Positions 43,626 through 51,844 of a stretch of 64,000 nucleotides of DNA are shown here, piece after piece; position 1 is the first letter of the stretch, and each line of letters starts with the position of its first letter. Both the position numbers and the translations under genes were made by a program. The notes beneath the pieces are model-generated. The model made no database searches and was not told the DNA's origin. It was given only the letters and a program-made list of their open reading frames with translations. This DNA is from Rothia kristinae NBRC 15354. Lineage in GTDB: Bacteria; Actinomycetota; Actinomycetes; Actinomycetales; Micrococcaceae. Location of the stretch: NCBI RefSeq assembly GCF_001570865.1, contig NZ_BCSM01000005.1, forward strand, positions 62,001 through 126,000, written 5' to 3'.

Positions 43626-45101
43626 CTACAGCAGCGCGGAGGTCAGGCGGCAGACGTTCTCCAGGGCCTTGGTGCGCAGCGGGCGGCTGCGCCACTGCTC
43701 CAGGTCCACCTCGTCGGAGACGGCCATGTACCGCTCGGCGACGTCCTGCACCTGGGCGGTGATCTCCTCGCTGAGCAGCATCATCGTCACCTCCAGGTTC
43801 AGGGAGAAGGAGCGCACATCCATGTTGGACGAGCCCAGGCAGGTCATATCGTGGTCCACCAGGACGAACTTCGTGTGCAGCACCGTCGGGGCGGGGTAGA
43901 GCATGATCCGCACCCCGGCCTCCAGCAGGCTGTCGTAGTAGGACTGCTGGCCGTAGTGGGCGAAGAACTGGTCGCCCTTCGCGCACACGATCAGCGTCAC
44001 GTCGATCCCGGACTGCGCGGCCGTGGTCAGCGCCATCTTCAGGGAATCGTCCGGGATGAGGTACGGGGAGCAGATCAGCACCCGGTCCTCGGCGTTGTAG
44101 ATCAGCTGGTTGATCAGCCGCAGGTTGTTCTCCGTGTCGAAGCCCGGCCCGGAGGGCACCGCCTGGGCCATCACCCCACCGTCGATCGAGGGCAGCTCCT
44201 GGTCCACCTCATCCAGCAGCAGATCCTCGGTCTCCGAGTACCAGTCGGAGATGAACAGGGCGTTCAGCTCATCCACCAGCGGTCCCTCGATGCGCAGCAT
44301 CAGGTCCTTCCACTGCAGGCCTTTGCGCAGGTTCTTCGGCTTGTTGTACGAGCGGTCGATGATGTTCTGCGAGCCGGAGAAGGCGAGGTTGCCGTCGATG
44401 ACGAGGATCTTCCGGTGGTTGCGCAGGTCCGGGCGCTGCCACTCCAGGCGCCACGGCCGGATCGGCAGCATCCGGTGCCAGGAGATCCCGGAGCGATCCA
44501 GCATCTTCACCAGCTCGCCGTAGCCGGGATACCCGGCCGAGCCCAGGTGGTCGATGAGGATGTGCACCTTGACCCCGCGCTCATGCGCCCGGAACAGGGC
44601 GTCGATCAGGGGAGCGGAGGTCTGGTCGTAGGCGACGATGTAGAACTCGAAGTGCACGTACTCCCGCGCCCGGTCCACGGCGTCGGCCATCACCCGGATG
44701 GACTCGTGGTTGTCCGGCAGCAGCTCGAAGGAGTTGCCGCCGGTCAGCGGCAGGGAGCCCAGCCGGTAGTTCAGCTGAGCGGCGGCCACCGCCGGCTCCC
44801 GCAGATGGTCGTGCCGACCCAGGATCGCCTGATCCCCGATCTGCTCGCGGATCAGCTCGTTCATCCGCGACTGACGCTGCCGTCGGGACTTGGGCAGATA
44901 GCGGGAGCCGATCACCAGGAACGCGATGATGCCGATGTACGGGATGAGGAAGATCGCCATGAGCCACCCCAGCGCCACGGCCGGCTTCCGGTTGTACGGG
45001 ATCCAGCACAGCGCGATGATCCGGATGACCGCATCCACGACCACCAGGGTGATGTCCATCCACTGCGGCAGACCGGGGATGTTCAGCAGGGAGTAACTCA
45101 C
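43626..45101 (-). CDS. cls: Cardiolipin synthase
   Basis: A 491-aa phospholipase D superfamily membrane enzyme that makes cardiolipin from phosphatidylglycerol. Two N-terminal membrane helices (ITLVVVDAVIRIIALCWIP and ALGWLMAIFLIPYIGIIAF) precede two PLD domains with the catalytic HKD motifs NHRKILVIDGN near 232 and LHTKFVLVDHD near 415. GTG at 45101 is chosen because TACACT lies 6 nt upstream (leaderless), identical to the pattern at 38404; the open frame farther upstream is antisense-like. It is separated from the helicase-like gene by 34 nt. Confidence 0.93.
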   Translation of the reverse strand: MSYSLLNIPGLPQWMDITLVVVDAVIRIIALCWIPYNRKPAVALGWLMAIFLIPYIGIIAFLVIGSRYLPKSRRQRQSRMNELIREQIGDQAILGRHDHLREPAVAAAQLNYRLGSLPLTGGNSFELLPDNHESIRVMADAVDRAREYVHFEFYIVAYDQTSAPLIDALFRAHERGVKVHILIDHLGSAGYPGYGELVKMLDRSGISWHRMLPIRPWRLEWQRPDLRNHRKILVIDGNLAFSGSQNIIDRSYNKPKNLRKGLQWKDLMLRIEGPLVDELNALFISDWYSETEDLLLDEVDQELPSIDGGVMAQAVPSGPGFDTENNLRLINQLIYNAEDRVLICSPYLIPDDSLKMALTTAAQSGIDVTLIVCAKGDQFFAHYGQQSYYDSLLEAGVRIMLYPAPTVLHTKFVLVDHDMTCLGSSNMDVRSFSLNLEVTMMLLSEEITAQVQDVAERYMAVSDEVDLEQWRSRPLRTKALENVCRLTSALL

Positions 45102-45107
45102 CGTGTC

Positions 45108-45113
45108 AGTGTA
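45108..45113 (-). promoter_or_regulatory. Putative -10 element, leaderless cls promoter
   Basis: TACACT on the minus strand, 6 nt before the GTG at 45101 (spacer GACACG). Confidence 0.5.
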
Positions 45114-45135
45114 CGGGAGGCCGCCCCCTCCGCCC

Positions 45136-47619
45136 TCAGGGCGTTCCTGCGCCCGCGGTCCCCGACGCCGCGGCCTCCCGGCCCAGCCCCAGATCGTAGG
45201 CGCTGGAGACCGCCGGGGCCCAGGAGGCCCCGCACGACGCCGCCCGGGCCAGGGCCCGCTGCGCCGCGGCGTCGGGTGCCAGGAACGTCGGCCCGGCCGC
45301 CGGCTCGCCGGCCGCCTGCCGTCCCGGGGGACCGGGCAGCAGCACGCCGCGCCGGGCCCCCAGCAGACCCGCGTAGGCCACGGCCGGGGAGACGCGGGCG
45401 GCGTCGTCGTAGAGCAGCCAGCCGATCCGGCGCTCGCCGAGGCCGCGCAGCAGACTCGGCAGCAGGTTCGGGTCCACGCGGATCTCGGGGAAGATCGCGC
45501 TGAGCACCTGCACCGCCGCGAGCATGGCCTCTGCGGAGGGCACCGGGCGCCCGGAGAGCACATCGCGGGCGGCCTTCAGCCCGTCCCGGAACTCCCGGGG
45601 CAGGTGCAGTAGGGTCAGGGCGTGCAGGCGCACCGCCAGTCGGTAGGTCCCGGTCCGGGCCCGCTGCACCTCGGGATCCAGCCACGGGCAGGCCGGACCG
45701 GTCCCGGACCAGCCGCCGCCCAGCCACTCCTGGTCGATCGCGTGCTCCGGGTGCGGGTAAGCCGCCAGCTCCGCCTGCAGGGCCCGGGCCGTCTCCTGGG
45801 ACTGCTCCAGCTCATCGCGCAGCCCGTCCCGGTTCTGCTGGGCCGCATGCAGCCGACGGCGGGCCGCGCCCACCCGGGTCTGGCAGGCGTCCTCCTCCCG
45901 GGCGGCCGTCTCCTGCGCGGTGCGCAGGTCCTCCAGCCGCTCCCGCCACGGCACCCGGGCCCGGCCCAGGCTCGCGGCCCGGCGCCAGACGCCCGGCTCC
46001 TCGTGCAGATGCGCGGCGATCGCGTCGCTGAGCCCGTGCCGGCGCATCTGGGCGGTGCGGTGCGCCCGCTCGGCCCGCACCAGGTCCGCCGTGAGGGCGT
46101 CCACGGAGGCTTGGGCATCGCGGATGTTCTGCCCGATGTCCCGGGTCATCTCCTCCGCCCGCAGCAGCAGGGGCACCGCCTCGTGGAAGCGCTGCCGGGA
46201 GGCCAGCAGCTCGCGGGTGCGCTCCTGGGCGGCCAGGGCGGCGTCGGCGGTGCGCTCCCACTCGCCCTGATCCGCCGCGGGATCGGCGCCGGCGCGCGGC
46301 AGGACGTTGAGGACGGCGTCGATCGCATCGATCACCCCGATCTCGCGTCCGGCGGGCAGCGCCTGGAAGGGAGGATGCTCGGGCATCCCGGGGGCCAGGA
46401 CCACCCGCACCCCGTAGGGTCCGGTGCCCGGCACCGGGCCGGAGGCGCTGGAGGCCGGGTCCACGACGGCGTGCAGGAACTCGTGCCCGGCCAGGTCCGG
46501 GTGCGGCACGGGCACGGTGCGCCCCGGGGTCCAGGGCAGGGGCTCGGGGTCGAAGACCTCCGCGGGATCCGGGATCTCGGCCAGGGCGCGGGCCCGGTGC
46601 ACGAGGATCGCGGCGGCGATCTCCCGGGAGGTCTCCGGTCCGGGTGTCCCGGCGGCCGTGCGCGGTGGGCAGGTCCACAGGCCCTCGCGCGCGCCGAGCC
46701 GGCTCAGGGCCGCGTCCACCGCGAACTGGGTGGCCGCCGTGGCCGGGGAGGGCTCCGGCGCGCCGAGGGGCACCTGCTGAGGGGCGACGGCGTAGTACAG
46801 GCGGGTGCGGGAGTCCATGACGTCGGCGGGATGCTCCGGGGCGTCCACCCCGAGCAGCCCGGCCGCGGCCTGGCGGAAGCGGGTGCGGTGGTCGGCCCGG
46901 TCCAGCGCGGCCGCGCTGGGGTGGTTCAGCACCGGCACGCGCGGGGAGTCTTCGGGGCGGCGGGTGCGGCGCACCCGGCGGCTGGCCACCCGCACCGTCG
47001 CTGAGACCGGCCCCGAGAGGATTCCCTCGCCCAGGATCCGGTCGGTCAGGCTCAGCGCCTGCGCCAGATCCTCCTGGGTGAGCCGCCGCCCGCCGTCACC
47101 CGGCTGCCCCCGGCCGCGGATCAGCACCTCCCGGTGCGCCCAGTGCTCCAGCAGCTGCTCGCGCCACCGCGGCAGCTGGCTCGCGTAGTCCGGACCGGGG
47201 GCACCGGCTGCTCGCCAGGCGGCCCGGGACAGCTCGAGGGTCTCCGGCAGCACCCGGCCCTCCTCGTCGACCTCCAGGGCGAACACGGCGGTGAGCTCCT
47301 GCGGTCGCCTCGACTCCGAAGCCTTCCCGGCGGAGGCGTCGTCGGGGGTCTCCGGCATCGTCCCCGCCGCGACGGCGCCGGCGACCAGCCGGGCGTGATC
47401 CACCAGGCCGGCGTAGACCCGATGGCGCCAGGTGCGCTCCCGATGCAGGCTCAGGTGCCCGGTCACTGGCTCCCAGGGCAGGTGGTGCTCCGGGAGGTAG
47501 TCCTTGACCGTCTCCGCCGGCCCGGCCGGGCCCGGCACCGGCAGGGCGCGCGGGCTGAGGTCGGTCACGATGCGCCACAGCCGCAGGGGATCGTCGGGCA
47601 GCAGGGAACCGAGGGGCAT
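45136..47619 (-). CDS. Degenerate SF1-type AAA helicase relative, ATPase motifs lost
   Basis: An 827-aa intact frame. Its order matches actinobacterial AAA-domain (SF1 helicase-like) proteins, but the motifs are eroded. The Walker A position (about 313-333), normally QGPPGTGKTT, reads CPPRTAAGTPGPET; the Walker B position (738-742), normally DEAGQ, reads DDAAR; the following VVVGDPLQ region reads VLLPGPPGR. Flanking segments such as EIAAAILVHRARALAEIPD and the C-terminal EVQRARTGTYRLAVRLHALT remain. Residues about 470-620 form a long coiled coil. It likely cannot hydrolyse ATP and may have a structural role. TAGGTT lies 6 nt before the ATG (leaderless). The frame has no stop or shift. Confidence 0.7.
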   Translation of the reverse strand: MPLGSLLPDDPLRLWRIVTDLSPRALPVPGPAGPAETVKDYLPEHHLPWEPVTGHLSLHRERTWRHRVYAGLVDHARLVAGAVAAGTMPETPDDASAGKASESRRPQELTAVFALEVDEEGRVLPETLELSRAAWRAAGAPGPDYASQLPRWREQLLEHWAHREVLIRGRGQPGDGGRRLTQEDLAQALSLTDRILGEGILSGPVSATVRVASRRVRRTRRPEDSPRVPVLNHPSAAALDRADHRTRFRQAAAGLLGVDAPEHPADVMDSRTRLYYAVAPQQVPLGAPEPSPATAATQFAVDAALSRLGAREGLWTCPPRTAAGTPGPETSREIAAAILVHRARALAEIPDPAEVFDPEPLPWTPGRTVPVPHPDLAGHEFLHAVVDPASSASGPVPGTGPYGVRVVLAPGMPEHPPFQALPAGREIGVIDAIDAVLNVLPRAGADPAADQGEWERTADAALAAQERTRELLASRQRFHEAVPLLLRAEEMTRDIGQNIRDAQASVDALTADLVRAERAHRTAQMRRHGLSDAIAAHLHEEPGVWRRAASLGRARVPWRERLEDLRTAQETAAREEDACQTRVGAARRRLHAAQQNRDGLRDELEQSQETARALQAELAAYPHPEHAIDQEWLGGGWSGTGPACPWLDPEVQRARTGTYRLAVRLHALTLLHLPREFRDGLKAARDVLSGRPVPSAEAMLAAVQVLSAIFPEIRVDPNLLPSLLRGLGERRIGWLLYDDAARVSPAVAYAGLLGARRGVLLPGPPGRQAAGEPAAGPTFLAPDAAAQRALARAASCGASWAPAVSSAYDLGLGREAAASGTAGAGTP

Positions 47620-47625
47620 GATCCC

Positions 47626-47631
47626 AACCTA
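47626..47631 (-). promoter_or_regulatory. Putative -10 element, leaderless promoter of the 45136-47619 gene
   Basis: TAGGTT on the minus strand, 6 nt before the ATG at 47619 (spacer GGGATC). Confidence 0.4.
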
Positions 47632-47772
47632 CAAGGCTCACCTGGGCGCCCCGGGCCGGGTGACCGGGCCGCGTCGCGGGTGCGCCGGGTGCGCGGCCGG
47701 TGCACAACGGCGTCGGGCCCTAGGATGGGAGGGTCTCCGCCGCCGCGCCTCACCCAGGAGCTCCCGCCGCCC

Positions 47773-48918
47773 GTGCCCACCGGTCCCCTGCATCAGCTCG
47801 TCCGCTTCGCCCCGCCCACGCAGGACCACGTTCCCGCCGTGCGCATCGCGCTGACCGTGGGTCTGCCGCAGCTGCTGCTGCTCGCCCTGGGGCGGCTGGA
47901 CCTGAGCATCTACGCGGCCTTCGGGGCCTTCACCGCGATCTACGGGCGCCAGGAGGCCCCGCGGCTGCGCCTGCGCCACCAGTGCCAGGCGGCGCTGATG
48001 CTGCTGGTGTGCATCGCGCTGGGGCTGGGGCTGTCCCGGGCGCACGCGGACCCCTGGCTGGTGGTCGCGGTGTGCGGGCTGGTCGCCGGCGGCGGGGCCG
48101 TGCTCACCGCCGTGCTGCGTCTGCGCCCGGCCGGCTCGACCTTCCTGATCTTCGCCGCCGGAGCCATCGGCTCCATCCCGCACCCCGCCTCCTGGTCGCA
48201 GGGCCTGGGCACCGCCGCGGCGACGGCCGCGTGGTCCGTGCTCGCGGGTCTGGCCGGCGCCCTGCTGGGGGAGGGGCGACGCGGCCACGTGGCCCCGCCG
48301 CCGGGCCCGCACGGGATGGACCGGCGCCGCGCCGTGCGCTACGGCCTGATGTTCTTCCTCGCTCCGCTCATCGCCGGGCTGCTGGGGCAGGCCTCGGGGC
48401 TGTCCCACTCCTACTGGGCGATGGTCGCCGCGGCCGCGGCCATCGCCGGGCCCAACTCCCGGGCCCGGCTGCACCGGGGCGTGCAGCGCGTCATCGGGAC
48501 CCTCGGCGGAGTGCTGATCACCGCCTTCGTGCTCTCCCAGCACCCCCAGCCCTGGCACCTGGTCGTGTGGGTCATCATCTTCCAGTTCCTCACCGAGACG
48601 TACGTGCTGCGCAACTACGCCTTCGCGACCCTGTTCATCACGCCGCTGGCCCTGCTCATGCTGCAGCTCGGGCACCCTTCCTCGGTGGGCACGGTGCTCA
48701 CCGCGCGCCTGGCGGAGACCGCGATCGGCGGGGCCGTGGCCATCGCGCTGGTGCTGCTGACCCGCACCCGCGAGGAGCGCCGCGCGGGTGCCCACACGAG
48801 GACCCCAGCGGGGGCGGAGCGGAGCCGCGGCGGGGCCCATCGCCCCGAGACCGCCCCCGATGCCGCGCCCGGCGTCCCGACCCGAACCCCGGAGGAGCCC
48901 CGATGGCCGCGCGACTGA
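47773..48918 (+). CDS. FUSC family membrane protein
   Basis: A 381-aa integral membrane protein of the fusaric-acid-resistance-like family. Two blocks of helices (about 22-155 and 180-315) each carry the family pattern; the second contains SYWAMVAAAAAIAGPNSRAR then LHRGVQRVIGTLGGVLI, the conserved FUSC segment. The C-terminal 55 residues are hydrophilic, with Arg/Pro-rich sequence. GTG at 47773 is the likely start; AGGAGC lies 12 nt upstream. Its 3' end overlaps the next gene by 16 nt, so the two are coupled. Role: probable export of toxic or aromatic compounds, inferred from the family. Confidence 0.85.
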   Translation: MPTGPLHQLVRFAPPTQDHVPAVRIALTVGLPQLLLLALGRLDLSIYAAFGAFTAIYGRQEAPRLRLRHQCQAALMLLVCIALGLGLSRAHADPWLVVAVCGLVAGGGAVLTAVLRLRPAGSTFLIFAAGAIGSIPHPASWSQGLGTAAATAAWSVLAGLAGALLGEGRRGHVAPPPGPHGMDRRRAVRYGLMFFLAPLIAGLLGQASGLSHSYWAMVAAAAAIAGPNSRARLHRGVQRVIGTLGGVLITAFVLSQHPQPWHLVVWVIIFQFLTETYVLRNYAFATLFITPLALLMLQLGHPSSVGTVLTARLAETAIGGAVAIALVLLTRTREERRAGAHTRTPAGAERSRGGAHRPETAPDAAPGVPTRTPEEPRWPRD

Positions 48919-51218
48919 GCACCGGAACTCTCAAGCGCCAAGCCGGGAGGATCCTGAAGTTCTCCATCGTCCTGCCGCTGTTCATGACGGTGATGTTCCC
49001 GCTGATCTACGGGTTCAGCATGCACGCCCCGACCCCGCACCATCTGAAGGTCGCCGTCGTCGCCCAGGACGCGAGCGCCGAGCACCTGGTGGACCGGTTG
49101 GACGCCGCGGCCGGGGACTCCTACGACGTCTCCGCGGTGGACTCCGCCGAGGAGGCCAAGCGCCAGATCGAGGCCCTGCAGGTCCGGGCCGCCTGGGACC
49201 CGCAGACCAACACGGAGTACGTCGCGAGCATGGGCTCCACCTCCGCGACGCAGTTCGCCGAGTCCTACATCGCGAAGATCGCCCCGAAGGTCCTGGTGGA
49301 GCTGGGGAAGGCGGAATCCGCGGAGCAGGCGCCGGCGCCCACCGTGCAGGACCTCGTGCCCCCGCCGGGCGGCGACGGGCTGGGGCTGTCCCTGCTGTTC
49401 ATGGGGCTGCCGGTGATGATGGCCGGGTTCATGACCGCCACGGGTCTGCGCTCCAACCTGGCGCAGCTCTCCGCACGGGTGGCGATCTCGATCATGGCCG
49501 TGCTGGCGCTGGCCTACGCGACGCTGGCGACCTTCGTGGGGTACAGCGTCTACGCGGCATTCCAGGTGCATGCCCTGCCGATCTTCCTGCTGATGGCCTT
49601 CGCCTCCTTCACCGTGATGCTGTTCCACACCGGCGGCATGCGGGTGATCGGGCTGTACATGGCCCTGCCCACGATCTTCCTGCTGGTGCTGCTGGGGGTG
49701 CCCTCCTCCGGGGCGGGCATGGCCACGGAGCTGGTCCCGCCGGTGGTCGCCGCTCTGCACCCGTGGCTGCCGACCCCGGCGCTGCTGGATGCCCTGCGCA
49801 AGCTGCTGTACTTCCCCACGGCCTCCCTGGCCGGCAACGTGATCACCCTGCTGCTGTGGTTCTTCCTGGCCCTGGCGCTGCTCGGGGCCTCCTTCCTGCG
49901 CCGTCCCCGTCCCACGGATGCCGACGCCGTGCCGGCGGAGAAGGACGAGCAGGAAGCGGTCGCAGACACTCCGGGCACCCGCGCCGAGGGACGGGCCAGG
50001 GAGCAGCTGCGCGCGGCCGTGGCCTCCACCCGCGGCTTCCGCGGATTCTTCGGCAGCCGCCGGGTGGTCTCGGACGAGCAGATGCAGAATCGGCGGGGTC
50101 TGCACGCCGCGATCCGCCTGCCGATGTTCTTCGCGATCGCGATGCCGCTGATGTATCTGGGGCTGGTCCACCACCCCGCACCCAACGGGATGGTCCTGGA
50201 TGTGGTGGCCGACGGCGCTCAGGGCACCAGCATCGCGAAGACCCTCGAGCAGCTGCCCGCCTACGAGGTGCACCGGGTGGATTCCGCCGAGCAGGCCCGG
50301 CAGGACATGCTGCACGGGCGGGCCCGCGGGGCCTTCGTGCCCGCTGCCGATGCCGCGGAGGTGCCGGGGGCCGAGGCCGGAAAGGGCCCGGTGGTGCTGG
50401 TGGCCTCGGGGACGGGGATCCAGGCGGAGTCGGCGGTGACCACGGTGTTCGCGGCCGTGTCCGGGGAGGTCTCCCCGCAGACCGTGGATCTGGCCCCGAC
50501 CCACGCCAACGACCGCTTCGGGATGTCGATGATGTACCTGGGTCTGGGCGGGATCGTCGGGTCCAACATCGCCGGCATGATGATCGGCCTGGTGGGACGG
50601 GGATGGAGCTGGTACCGCCGACTGGCGTGGGTGCTGGGGGTGGCCGCGGCGAACACGGGCCTGCAGTACCTGATCGCCGTGCACGTGGTGCGCTTCCTGC
50701 CCGCGGACGTGGACTGGACGGTGTGGCCGATCCTGTTCCTGATGTCCGTGAGCATCCAGATCTTCGCCGTCGGCGGGGCGCTGCTGATCCGCAACGACGT
50801 GATGATCTGGCTGATCGGCGTGTTCATCATGTGCGGGGTGCCGGCCTCGGGTCTGCTACTGCCGCTGGACATGGCCCCGGATCGGTACCAGATCCTGCAC
50901 CACCTGGTGCCCTCAGCCGTGGCTCTCGGGGCCATCCGCTCCCGGGTGTACCTGCCGGAGGCGCCCGTGGGTTCGGCGGTGCTCACGGAGCTGATCTGGC
51001 TGGCCGCGGCCCTGCTGGTCTACCTGTGGGGGTGCCTGCACGTGCGCCGGCTGCGGCGTCGTGATGAGGCCGCCGCGGCCCGGGAGGCCCACCAGTTCGA
51101 CGACGCCGAGGCCGGGGAGTTCGAGGGTGCGGTGCTCTCCGGGTCCCCGGGGCCGCAGACCCGGCAGCTGCAGGTGGTGCGCGCCGCGGCCAAGGAGGCC
51201 GCCCGCTCCCGGTCCTGA
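48903..51218 (+). CDS. Double YhgE/Pip-like membrane protein, putative exporter
   Basis: A 771-aa protein with internal duplication. Each half has one membrane helix (IVLPLFMTVMFPLIYGF near 18; RLPMFFAIAMPLMYLGL near 403), an extracytoplasmic loop with the same VDSAEEAKRQ / VDSAEQARQD and DRLDAA / LEQLPAY landmarks, then a bundle of about five helices. The single-unit version is the gene at 14881-16137. Two units in one chain probably make an internal pseudo-dimer. The start is the ATG inside the 3' end of the FUSC gene. MarR and MMPL follow, suggesting one export-and-regulation block. The substrate is unknown. Confidence 0.75.
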   Translation: MAARLSTGTLKRQAGRILKFSIVLPLFMTVMFPLIYGFSMHAPTPHHLKVAVVAQDASAEHLVDRLDAAAGDSYDVSAVDSAEEAKRQIEALQVRAAWDPQTNTEYVASMGSTSATQFAESYIAKIAPKVLVELGKAESAEQAPAPTVQDLVPPPGGDGLGLSLLFMGLPVMMAGFMTATGLRSNLAQLSARVAISIMAVLALAYATLATFVGYSVYAAFQVHALPIFLLMAFASFTVMLFHTGGMRVIGLYMALPTIFLLVLLGVPSSGAGMATELVPPVVAALHPWLPTPALLDALRKLLYFPTASLAGNVITLLLWFFLALALLGASFLRRPRPTDADAVPAEKDEQEAVADTPGTRAEGRAREQLRAAVASTRGFRGFFGSRRVVSDEQMQNRRGLHAAIRLPMFFAIAMPLMYLGLVHHPAPNGMVLDVVADGAQGTSIAKTLEQLPAYEVHRVDSAEQARQDMLHGRARGAFVPAADAAEVPGAEAGKGPVVLVASGTGIQAESAVTTVFAAVSGEVSPQTVDLAPTHANDRFGMSMMYLGLGGIVGSNIAGMMIGLVGRGWSWYRRLAWVLGVAAANTGLQYLIAVHVVRFLPADVDWTVWPILFLMSVSIQIFAVGGALLIRNDVMIWLIGVFIMCGVPASGLLLPLDMAPDRYQILHHLVPSAVALGAIRSRVYLPEAPVGSAVLTELIWLAAALLVYLWGCLHVRRLRRRDEAAAAREAHQFDDAEAGEFEGAVLSGSPGPQTRQLQVVRAAAKEAARSRS

Positions 51219-51266
51219 GTCTGGCCGGATCCGCGGTGGCGGAGACCGGAGCCACCCCCTAGACTG

Positions 51267-51286
51267 CTAGATAATCTAGTTAGATT
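51267..51286. promoter_or_regulatory. MarR-type operator overlapping a -10 element
   Basis: Two interlocking palindromes, CTAGATAATCTAG (51267-51279) and AATCTAGTTAGATT (51273-51286), share the TCTAG centre. GATAAT at 51270-51275 could be the -10 of marR. This AT-rich patch stands out in the GC-rich context and is 19 nt ahead of the MarR start, so autoregulation is likely. Confidence 0.7.
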
Positions 51287-51304
51287 TTCGAGGGGTGATG
51301 GTGG

Positions 51305-51844
51305 GTGAGACAGCCCGACGGCGCCGTCCTGCGGGTCCTGCAGCAGCTGCAGGTGCTGGGCCAGACCCTGGACCACGCCCACGCCGAGCTCAAGGACGGC
51401 ATGGGACTCAACGCCACCGACCTGGCGACCCTGCGCCTTCTCATCGTGCGGGACCAGCGCGGCCGACTGACGACCCCCAAGGAGGTCGCCGCGCACCTGG
51501 AGATCACCACGGCCTCCGCCACCGCCCTGATCGACCGGCTCGTCGCGGCCGGGCACCTGCGCCGGGAGCCGCACCCGCGGGATCGACGCTCCCGCGTGCT
51601 GGTGCTCACCGAGCACGCCCGGCGGGAGTTCTTCGCGCACTTCTCCGGGCACCTGGCCGCGATGCGCACCGTCGCCGAGCGCTTCGACCACACCCAGCTG
51701 GGCACCATCGACGCCTTCCTGACCGGGCTGAACACCGCCCTGGGCGGCCCGGAGGCGGCGGAGCCTCCCGCCCGCCCCGGCCAGCCCCCGGGTGCCACCG
51801 ACGACGCCGAGCACCCCCGCACCGACCCCGAGGAGACCCCGTGA
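51305..51844 (+). CDS. MarR family transcriptional regulator
   Basis: A 179-aa winged-helix repressor. The DNA-binding core is LNATDLATLRLLIVRDQRGR, then PKEVAAHLEITTASATALID, then RLVAAGHLRREPHPRDRRSR (the wing, about 35-100), followed by LVLTEHARREFFAHF and a Pro-rich tail. GTG at 51305 is the only start in this frame after a nearby stop; GAGGGGTG is upstream. The TGA overlaps the MMPL start (GTGA), so regulator and transporter are one operon. The palindromes directly upstream are the likely operator, with a small organic ligand as the probable inducer. Confidence 0.92.
   Translation: MRQPDGAVLRVLQQLQVLGQTLDHAHAELKDGMGLNATDLATLRLLIVRDQRGRLTTPKEVAAHLEITTASATALIDRLVAAGHLRREPHPRDRRSRVLVLTEHARREFFAHFSGHLAAMRTVAERFDHTQLGTIDAFLTGLNTALGGPEAAEPPARPGQPPGATDDAEHPRTDPEETP

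Noticed and set aside
45622-47004. Plus-strand open frame of 460 codons opposite the helicase-like gene
   Set aside because: Antisense frame with Gly/Arg/Gln bias; the minus frame shows recognisable family order.
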